A stretch of 64,000 bases of DNA, from positions 19,028,488 to 19,092,487 of the forward strand of contig NC_133476.1 of the NCBI RefSeq assembly GCF_025370935.1. The letters are read 5' to 3'. Shown piece by piece: positions 56,901 to 64,000 of this stretch (position 1 is its first letter; each line of letters starts with the position of its first letter). The notes beneath the pieces were generated by a model. The model was not told the DNA's origin, made no database searches, and saw only the letters and a program-made list of their open reading frames with translations. Origin of the DNA: Choristoneura fumiferana (lineage: Eukaryota > Arthropoda > Insecta > Lepidoptera > Tortricidae). The position numbers were made by a program, and so were the translations under genes.

Positions 56901-58191
56901 TATATTTTTTTGTGCAATGACCGCAATGTGGCTAGTGTTTTTTCTATAGGTACACAAAAGATTAGACATTGATTTGTTTGAACAAATAAATGCCTTATTT
57001 CACGCGACTTCTTCCAGCACACGTTTATAAATGTAATCGACTGCATAACTTAGCCTCTAAGATCATTTGTAATTCAACTTTACAAGAAGTCCAAGAATAT
57101 TTAGCATATGGAACGCATAACTTACAAGTGTAAAAATAATTGGTTAAGTTCTAAGAATTATAAGTACTAAGTACTCCTACTAAATTTGAAATGAGTAATG
57201 AACATGACCATTTTGTACAAATGCATTACCTGTCGTTAGCTTCACGCGACCAAGTAAGTAATGTTCGACCCCTGGTCACTGATAAATCACAAGTCAAGTC
57301 TTTACGTAAATCAATCTTGAATATTATTTTCAGTAGCACAAGGTTTCATTTCGATCTACCTAAAATAAAGCATGCGCCCTCTATGCTTTGCTTAACCAGT
57401 GAAAATGTTCTTTTGTCGTTAAGTATGAGGCACACAACTTGAATGCTGTATTATTCTTGTTAGAAATAAATTTGAAAAGGAAACGGCATGGCGTTGAATA
57501 AATAGTCCCTGAGTACGACTTAGGCGGTGAATTTATGTTGAAATAAATCATACAATAATTTCTGACACGTAAGTGTAGAAATTTTAGAAATTAACTGCAT
57601 TTATCTTATAACTAAGGCCCATAATGCATGGGTTTGCTGAGCTGAAAATTGAAGTTAACACATTTATCATCATTTTAGTTCTATTGTTTAACGGTCATAC
57701 AAATAAGAACACACAATCATTATATTTAATTAATTACGTACTATGTTTATACTTTTCTTACAACATGAACACGTACACATCCACATAAATCCCTAATTGA
57801 CTCAAACACTCATGACGTTGCAAAATCATCCCATCAAATCAACACAAATGGCTTAAGCTACGTCAAGAAGATTAATCCGAAAATAGTGATTGTTTCGTAC
57901 AAAGGCCCTTTCACAGTGGCGCCGCGGCGCGCTGCGGCAATAACTGGAATTAAATGCGTACCATTAATCATGGCATGCAGTACATCATTAGTGTTGTAAG
58001 GCGCAGCATGTCAACGGCTTTGATGTGCGTATTCGATTAGGCTCCGTGGACGTATATAAATAGTCTATGGATAGAGTGCCTATTCGTTAAACCTTAAAAT
58101 GGAGGAAACTTAATACTTTGTAATAATAAAATCGAATGAAACGTAAATAAAATATTAAAATTTATTTGCAAGCCCTATAAAATTTGGTCAT
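53906..58191. other. Repeat-poor, gene-free stretch
   Basis: Probably 5' intron of the NCKAP5-like gene. 54830-54960 resembles an old element fragment (GTCTGTCCGTCTGTTGAAAC). 56196-56240 is a perfect 20-bp palindrome around TAAAT. 57191-57442 is open but has no recognisable domain. Otherwise AT-rich. Confidence 0.4.
56196..56240. repeat. Perfect 20-bp inverted repeat
   Basis: CCTTTGAGTATTTATCTAGA and its exact reverse complement are separated by five bases (TAAAT). No related copy was noticed in the window. Confidence 0.85.
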
Positions 58192-58329
58192 ACAGTCAAG
58201 GGCAAAGATATCGCCACTTCCAAAGTTACAAAAATATTATGTATACACGACTTTATGCACTTAACATTAAGGCTGTGTATAGATATTTTTGCAACTTTGG
58301 CTGTGTCGATATGTTTGCCCTTGACTGTA
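58192..58329. mobile_element. Mariner-like MITE, about 138 bp
   Basis: TACAGTCAAGGGCAAA mirrors TTTGCCCTTGACTGTA, with inner ATATCGCCAC / GTGTCGATAT and CCAAAGTT / AACTTTGG. Ends in TA, consistent with a Tc1/mariner target duplication. Confidence 0.75.
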
Positions 58330-58424
58330 CATATACCTTATGGTCATGGGAGAAAAAGACATAAAATGTGTATGTGTGAGTCCTATTGCTGCATTCTGAG
58401 CATGTTTTCTACTTTTTTAAATGC

Positions 58425-58700
58425 CCGACACAAAGACGGGCGTTATGAGTTTGACGCCAATGTCTGTCTGTTTGGCTGTGGCATCGTATCTCTCAAATGG
58501 ATGGACCGATTTCGATGCGTTTTTTTGCGTAGAAGCAAGTTTCGTTACGATAGTTCTTAGCTATGTTTCTCTGGAATAAGTATAGACATTATTGAGATAT
58601 TGAATTTCGAAATTACACTGTCGGGAGTTTTTAACTTTTCCATGCTGGTTAAGTTATTTTGAGAATATGACATATTTTTATTTATGAAATAATTGAGAAA
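58425..58700 (+). repeat. Dispersed repeat family Z
   Basis: GCCCGACACAAAGACGGGCG, TGGCATCGTATCTCTC and AAATGGATGGACCG are shared with 62250-62480 and, in reverse, 14640-14880. The distal part ATTGAGATATTGAATTTCG continues the match. Confidence 0.55.
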
Positions 58701-59099
58701 CAGTTCTGACGTTTCTGTTTTAACTAAGATACGAGATCTCAAGTAAGAACTATGTAATTAACGATTTGAGACCAATATTACGGCAGCAACTAGGAACAAT
58801 GGAGAAGGTTCCAATTAAACCGAATTATCTAATCTCAGCCAATCGAAGAGGTTGTGAGTTGAGGTTATAGGTGCTAAGGCATGAGCGTCAGCGATTTTAC
58901 CTACTATTAATTTGATGTGCTGTGCCATATTGAAGGCAAAATTTTTATTATTTTATTATGGTTTGCATAGACACAGTACATTTTGCATTTATAATATTTC
59001 TTCGGAAGTTTGGATGGCCATGTCACATTATAACATTGCAATGGCTTCATTTATATAGGTGCAGCAAAAAATGCTACATTTATCTCACGTGTCACCTTA
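58701..59099. other. Non-genic stretch
   Basis: Nothing recognised. Confidence 0.4.
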
Positions 59100-59335
59100 C
59101 GACGACCAGATGGCCTAGTGGTTAGAGAACCTGACTACGAAGCCTGAGTCCCGGGTTCGATTCCCGTGTCAGATATTTGTATGAAAATACGAATGTTTGT
59201 TCTCGGGTCTTGGGTTTGCTATGTATTTAAGTATGTATCTATATAATTATATTTATCCGTTGCTTAGTACCCATTACACAAGCTTTGCTAAGCTTACTTT
59301 GGGACTAGGTCAATTGGTGTGACTTATTACTCTAT
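59100..59335 (+). mobile_element. tRNA-derived SINE (second family)
   Basis: The head GATGGCCTAGTGGTTAGAG (A box) and GGGTTCGATTCCCG (B box) is tRNA-like. The body GTTCTCGGGTCTTGGG, ATGTATTTAAGTATG and TACTTTGGGACTAGG is typical of a widespread lepidopteran SINE. A diverged antisense copy is at 60361-60530. Confidence 0.8.
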
Positions 59336-59375
59336 AAGTACCTAGGTCTTACATTTTTAGATTTTATTACACTAA

Positions 59376-59516
59376 GGGGCTGTTTCACCATCCATTGATT
59401 AGCGTTAACCGACGGTTAAATGTGATGCCGTCTCCGTCTATTCGAACAAAACAAATAGAGACGGCATCACACCTAACCGCTAGTTAACACTAATCAATGG
59501 ATGGTGAAACAGCCCC
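59376..59516. mobile_element. PIF/Harbinger-like MITE, copy 3 (141 bp)
   Basis: Same length and nearly the same sequence as 3586-3726, differing at only a handful of bases. TAA flanks both ends (59373-59375, 59517-59519). Confidence 0.85.
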
Positions 59517-59519
59517 TAA

Positions 59520-60360
59520 GATTACGATTCAAATAAGTAGATTTTTTTAAAAGAAGATAGCGATCACAGTTAATAATAGTATTACATCGCTTTCGCTTAT
59601 GTTCTTAAATAAAGTATAATAACGTAACGGGAGTATTATTAACCAAATAACCGAACTAGTGAAGTTTAGGCACATGGGCAGGAATCCGCGAGTTCGGATT
59701 ATAAAGGGGAGACCCTCGTAGCTACAAGTAGCTATTAGCAAATACGACTCAATATAGTTAGTGCTTGATATACCGCATTTAGTTTAAATATGTTTAAAAC
59801 ATGATTTAACACATAACATTTTGATCGACTATTACTTGTTAATTAAAAAGTCTACTTAGCCGAGATATTTTTCTTTTTAAATTCGTTATAATGTACCAGC
59901 TTATGTTATGGATATCGACGGGCTGAAGTGAATGCTTTCTATCAGGTGACTAGCCTGCTCGTTCCCCCCTTTAGCGTTACCATTCACAAGTGGTAAAAAG
60001 TTGTGTGCAATTTGGAACATGAGTAGTGTATATTCAAGCTTCACTTTTCGAAAGTTTCCCTAATTTTTAATTATCTCCGGTAAATATGCCATTTTGATAC
60101 ACATCAACACGAAGACAGAAGTTGCTTTTAAGCTTTTTTTTTTTAATTAATATTATCATGCGATCAGTCGGGGGGCTATGAGCAGATGAGTTGCGTGACC
60201 GATGGCGTGTAGAGTTGGCTCCCCAGCGAGAGACCGCTCTATCTGTGGCTGAATCTTCATATTAGTTGATCCAGTTCTAGGATTCTGCGCCTCTTAAGAC
60301 GTCTTATCTGGTCAGGCTCAGTGAGTAACCCTGCCAGCTGGTTAGGGGTGCATTTTAAGT
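59520..60360. other. Non-genic stretch
   Basis: AT-rich with a GC-richer part near 60170-60330 that resembles no known family. Confidence 0.35.
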
Positions 60361-60530
60361 AAAATAAAATAAAGATCACAGGACACCTTGACACTGACCC
60401 AGTCCGAAAGTAAGCAAAGCGTGTATCATAGGCACAGGCAATGAATAAATAGATAGACACCCAAGACTCGAAAACAAAAGTTCGTATTTTTCATACAAAT
60501 ATTTGCTCCGACCAGGGGTCGAATAATGTG
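60361..60530 (-). mobile_element. SINE fragment, antisense
   Basis: Read on -: ATTCGACCCCTGGTCGG (B-box end), AAATATTTGTATGAAAAATACG, TTTTCGAGTCTTGGG, TACTTTCGGACTGGG. This is the body of the SINE family at 59100. Confidence 0.6.
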
Positions 60531-60869
60531 TTCCCCTAGCCATTATAAATGGAAATGAAACAAAGGCAGTTTCTCCTATGGTTGAATCGTATTGTGCCTC
60601 AGCGCTGGCATTTAATTGGTTTCGTTAGTCTAACTAAGCGGGCGAATAGAAAAGCGTCCGAACCGCGCCAATACCGGTTCTGTACCGCGTCCTTACCACT
60701 GTTGAAGCCGAACTTCATGCTAACTGGAACGTAACTACAACTACCGGCTGCTTTCAGTATACATAGGTGGTAGTTATGTTGCAGTTGGAATGCAGTCCGC
60801 CTCTAAAATGAAGAAACATAAGAAAACAAATAAAACTATAAAATGATCTCGCTATACTTTAAATTTATC
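60531..60869. other. Unassigned stretch
   Basis: 60549-60734 is a GC-richer open stretch without known domain; probably repeat-derived. Confidence 0.3.
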
Positions 60870-60980
60870 ATCATCATAAGTAAGAGATGCACTGCTGAAC
60901 AAAGTCCTCCCCCTTAGAACGTCGCAACGAACGACAACTCGCCACTTGCATCCACCGGTTGCCTGCACTCTTAATGTAAT
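60870..60980 (-). mobile_element. 5'-truncated RTE LINE, 3' end
   Basis: Read on -: GCAACCGGTGGATGCAAGTGG, TTGTCGTTCGTTGCGACG, TTCTAAGGGGGAGGAC, then TTATGATGATGA. It aligns with 11235-11335 of the full-length element, so it is the same or a sister family. Confidence 0.75.
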
Positions 60981-61139
60981 TTTCTGTGTGTCTCTCACCT
61001 CTGACCAAGCTGATGGTACTAAACTAACTTTGTAAATATTAACCTCGTAAGGCCCATCGGCCTAAATTTAGGACATACGTCAAACAAATGTCAACTTTTA
61101 ATAATTTACATTATCTAACAACTGGTAGAATGGTGAACG

Positions 61140-61345
61140 GTTGTGTCACTCTGAAGATGAGCTCTGGTTGAGTTCGAAACGCGTCAGTGTAGTGTGGTGG
61201 TGGTGATGGATGGGTTTGTGTGATTTGCGTGTGTTCTTACAGTGTGGAGGTGGAGGAACTGCATGAACACGAATATTTTGCATAAGCTTAGCTATCGTAA
61301 GTTCGCGGGTGAGCAAGGAAATTATTTTAGTTCATTGACATTATT
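61140..61345 (+). mobile_element. Penelope-like repeat with hammerhead-like motif
   Basis: Begins with the hammerhead-like fold (61147-61189). ACAGTGTGGAGGTGGAGG, AACTGCATGAACACG and CGCGGGTGAGCAAGG follow, shared with 35573-35669. Lacks an ORF. The association of such folds with Penelope-like elements is established knowledge; the assignment of this copy is inference. Confidence 0.5.
61147..61189 (+). ncRNA. Hammerhead-ribozyme-like motif
   Basis: In order: CACT, CTGAAGA (fits CUGANGA), an extra T, hairpin GAGCTC-TGGTT-GAGTTC (one G-U pair), GAAA, the palindrome CGCG, TC, AGTG. CACT/AGTG makes stem I and cleavage would follow the C of GTC. Stem III is only the self-complementary CGCG, which could pair between two molecules. 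Confidence 0.5.
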
Positions 61346-61390
61346 TTTCAAATTCAAATAATCGAAATTTTTCGTGGGCCGCAGGGGGAT

Positions 61391-61460
61391 AAAATAAAGC
61401 TCTGAACAATAAAACGTTACTTCTTTAACATCAATACATGGCGCAGCCGGTAGGATTTAA
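61391..61460 (+). mobile_element. Possible LTR end with primer-binding-like site
   Basis: An AATAAA-containing segment ends ACATCAATACA and is followed by TGGCGCAGCCGGTAGGA, the layout of an LTR 3' end plus a tRNA-primer site. TTTAACATCAATACA is repeated at 61467-61481. Only a fragment, with no gag or pol. Confidence 0.3.
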
Positions 61461-61499
61461 CATCAATACAGTGGTCAGTCCATGTAGTGCAGTAGTTCC

Positions 61500-61861
61500 C
61501 AAACTTATTTTTCTCGTGGACCACTTTCAAAATTTTACTGGTTTCGATGGACCCCTGCTGCTACATTTCTACCACATTCTTAAAGTCGCCAAAAAATAAA
61601 AATTGTGTCGCTTCTGAGTTCTGTCCAGTCGCTTGCCCTTTTAAAATATTATCTGCTTAGTTAGGTACTTAAAACAATGTAGGTAGGCCCTTATAAAAAC
61701 TATGCTTACATTTTGGCTCTTTACTATCAAAAGCAGATAAATTTTCGTGGACCCCCATTAACATCTTATGGACCCCCATTTTTTGTTCACGCCTACGTAG
61801 ACCCCCAGCAAGTATCCCGTGGACCCCTGGGGGTCCACCTGAACCACTTTGGGAATCACTG
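61500..61861. mobile_element. Non-autonomous hAT element, 362 bp
   Basis: CAGTAGTTCCCAAACT and GGGAATCACTG are the inverted ends. The 8-bp flanks ATGTAGTG (61492-61499) and ATCTAGTG (61862-61869) match at seven positions. GTGGACC / GGTCCAC words are reiterated inside. Confidence 0.8.
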
Positions 61862-61869
61862 ATCTAGTG

Positions 61870-62249
61870 GAAGGCCTGCCAACACTCCGTCTTCCGGTGA
61901 TTATTTATGCGCGAGACTAAACCTTCTGGTCACAGAATCGTCATTACTCTCTTGATTTAATAAGCAAAACTTCATCTCGACAAAAACGACGTTTCGAGGC
62001 CAACTTTGATTTTCCCTATGGACCTTGCTTGTTCCGCCCGGGCAGTAACACAATTACCAACTACCCGCAGATTGCGTAATGAACAGCTCGCCTTGTTCGC
62101 AGTTTAAAATGCAGTGAACTTTGATATCGCGATGAATGTTTTCAATTAGAGGTTGGAAGTGCAACCGCATTGCAAATTGAGGCATTAAAATAAAATATTG
62201 TTTCATGGCTGCTTTGTGGGTTGTATGTGTGGTTCAGTAAGTGTTCTGT
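61870..62249. other. Non-genic stretch
   Basis: Nothing recognised. Confidence 0.4.
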
Positions 62250-62480
62250 GTTGTTAACCCCCGACGCAAAAAGGGCGGTGTTACTAGTTTATCGCCAAAG
62301 TTTGTCTCTGGCATCGTAGCTCTCAAACGGATGGATGGGTTTTTTTTGTGAAAGCTAGATTTTTTTCCGTGGTTTCTAGCTTTGTTTATTTAAATTGCTC
62401 CAGCCGTTTCTGAGATATTGAACTTTGAAATGACAATATCGTTTAAAAAAATTCTACGTTGGTTAGGTAATTTCCAATAA
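62250..62480 (+). repeat. Dispersed repeat family Z
   Basis: CCCCCGACGCAAAAAGGGCG, TGGCATCGTAGCTCTC, AAACGGATGGATGGG and TCTGAGATATTGAACTTTG match the copies at 58425 and 14640. Confidence 0.55.
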
Positions 62481-62632
62481 GGGTTTTTGGACAGGCGAAA
62501 TATCGCTAGATGGCGTTAGTGACTTGAGATCCGTTTGACATTTGCGTCATGTTTGTGATTGGTTACATAACTAAATGAGCCAATCGCAAGCAAAACTGAG
62601 CAAAACTGCAACGTTTCGTTGTTTTGGACATT

Positions 62633-62687
62633 AATGTCTATTGAATATCCTGTGTAATCCGTTACACAGAATATTTCAATAGACATT
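62633..62687. repeat. Imperfect 25-bp palindrome
   Basis: AATGTCTATTGAATATCC and TGTGTAA on the left mirror TTACACAGAATATTTC and AATAGACATT on the right around TCCG, with one mismatch or indel. Confidence 0.75.
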
Positions 62688-63510
62688 TCAATCGTATTAG
62701 CAGTAATTTAAAAATAACATTAATTAAATAGGTATACGAAACGGTTCTCTGCCTTTTCCCAACTCATATTTCCAAAATGTTTAATTTGCCAAACCGTTGT
62801 ATTTGCCAACTCAGGATTTTCTCTGAAACTATTTTTTTTTTCGGAATTTTCATGAAACAAACCTAACCTAACCTACTGTGTTCTATAAAAGCATAAGTAA
62901 ATACACTGAGAAAATTATTGGTTTCGGAGAAAATTGAGAGTTGGGAAATTATTATATGCAGCACATTTAAAATTTGTATGCCTTGCGGCACACAGTGATA
63001 CTTCAGATAGAATTTAAGACCTTTGTACCTACATCATATGGTCATATCATACCTGTGTTAAATAAATTAATATTATTGTTATTATTAATAATAATCCTGC
63101 GAAAAAGCAGAACCCGATACGAAACATTTCTTGAACACGCATTTCGGACCACAGAGGGTGTGTGCGATGAACATATGTTTATCAAAAGGTAATAAATAAT
63201 ATTGGAATCGCATTTCATTAGGTATCACACACACTGTCAATGGTCAAAATTTGAATATAGTATCCACACGAGCGTAATCCTTAAATATCCGTTTACAAAA
63301 TAGCATAACCGAGTAACTGGCAAACACAATTAGTGCGAGAGTGTAAATGTGGCGGAGGGGCAGTGATACGATGCACCCTAATAGGGCTGGGATAGTCGAT
63401 GGAATCGCCACGGATCAGCGGAACTATCGATAGAGGGTAGAATGAAGGTTGTGACGTCGATAGGTAGGTATTTTGTTCCTTGTTTTTTGAGAGACATTGT
63501 CGGGTAGCTA
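62688..63510. other. Non-genic stretch
   Basis: 62862-62875 is CCTAACCTAACCTA, three units of the insect telomere repeat, too short to mean a telomere. 62750-62960 has loosely inverted words (TTTTCTCTGAAAC / TTTCGGAGAAAA). No gene. Confidence 0.4.
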
Positions 63511-63752
63511 TACAGGATGATACCGGGGTCACGAGGAAGAGTGAAAGGGGTGATGGGGGCATTCACACTGAGCAACTTTTACTATGGGACCAGCCAATCT
63601 AATCAAGAGTTAATTGATCGCTAACTATACGAAATGTATGGAAAAGCAGATTTTTTTGCCATTTCGTGGCTGGTCCCATAGTAAAAGTTGCTCAGTGTGA
63701 ATCTCCCCATCACCCCTTTTACTCCTGCTCATAACCCCGGAATCACCCAGTA
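63511..63752. mobile_element. Long-arm MITE, about 242 bp
   Basis: TACAGGATGATACCGGGG mirrors CCCCGGAATCACCCAGTA. The arms continue for about 80 bp, including AAAGGGGTGATGGGG and CACACTGAGCAACTTTTAC, then CTATGGGACCAGCCA. Ends at TA. Mariner-like by termini. Confidence 0.8.
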
Positions 63753-63864
63753 TGTAGATAGGTATTATAGTCAAAAGAGGAAAAGGAAGTTTTTACATTG
63801 TAAAACATGATGTGCCTGTAAAATCATTCTGAATTTTATTACAGATATTTCAACGCTATAGAAA

Positions 63865-63985
63865 GCGCAGGTTCACGATGGGTGCAGGCCGCTTTTAACC
63901 GACGCGACTGGTGGTCTATGGGGTAGGCCTAGGACCTAGGCCCTAGGTCCAACAGTGGACGTCCTACGAGTGATATGATGATGAT
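63865..63985 (+). mobile_element. 5'-truncated RTE LINE, 3' end
   Basis: GGTTCACGATGGGTGCAGG, TGGTCTATGGGGTAGGCC, CCAACAGTGGACGTCC, then ATATGATGATGAT. Same family as 50040-50158. Confidence 0.65.
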
Positions 63986-64000
63986 TTTCAAGAAAAAAAA

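Noticed and set aside
59100..59175. tRNA gene
   Set aside because: The tRNA-like head continues into a conserved SINE body and another copy is at 60361-60530.
62862..62875. Interstitial telomere repeat
   Set aside because: Only three CCTAA units; this is common by chance and in repeats.

Overview
The window reads as intron-rich, AT-rich nuclear DNA from a moth or butterfly (Lepidoptera). Three things point there: an RTE-type LINE of the kind common in that order with a GATGAT tail, several tRNA-headed SINEs typical of lepidopteran genomes, and very many short inverted-repeat elements. The species cannot be named from the sequence alone.

Three host genes are supported. (1) The 3' part of a tetraspanin gene on + (exons 13022-13207, 13873-14037, 15942-16145, 17016-17087). 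Its first coding exon is not seen and probably lies upstream of the window. A possible alternative last exon starts at 19234. (2) A complete Ero1 gene on + (21977-23403 joined to 25250-25322, 499 aa), the ER oxidase that recharges protein disulfide isomerase. Its large exon appears to stop at 23407, but that stop lies inside a splice donor and a second short exon completes the protein. (3) The 3' part of an NCKAP5/NCKAP5L-like gene on -, assembled here from eight phase-compatible exons between 53905 and 41003 (1088 codons plus stop). It has the family's N-terminal coiled coil, a long disordered central exon with three SxIP motifs of the EB1-binding type, and a short conserved C-terminal block. 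The genes appear functionally unrelated.

Layout: 1-13 kb is probably upstream intron or intergenic DNA full of repeats, with a 129-bp tandem array (1821-2447) and a full-length but frameshifted RTE LINE (8161-11343, 9-bp target duplication). 13-20 kb is the tetraspanin. 20-21.3 kb is a cluster of inverted-repeat elements, including one with internal 20-bp motif arrays (20607-20997). 21.7-25.4 kb is Ero1. 25.4-41 kb is gene-poor: SINEs, MITEs, a tandem segmental duplication (33123-35532) and Penelope-like remnants with hammerhead-ribozyme-like folds. 41-54 kb is the NCKAP5-like gene. 54-64 kb is repeat-rich and may be its 5' intron.

The observations most worth following are the two hammerhead-like motifs in Penelope-like sequence, the subterminal-repeat transposon, the tandem duplication that preserves an empty site for a MITE, the alternative tetraspanin end, and a MITE 33 bp from an NCKAP5-like splice acceptor. 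All repeat family names are from memory of family hallmarks, without any database search.
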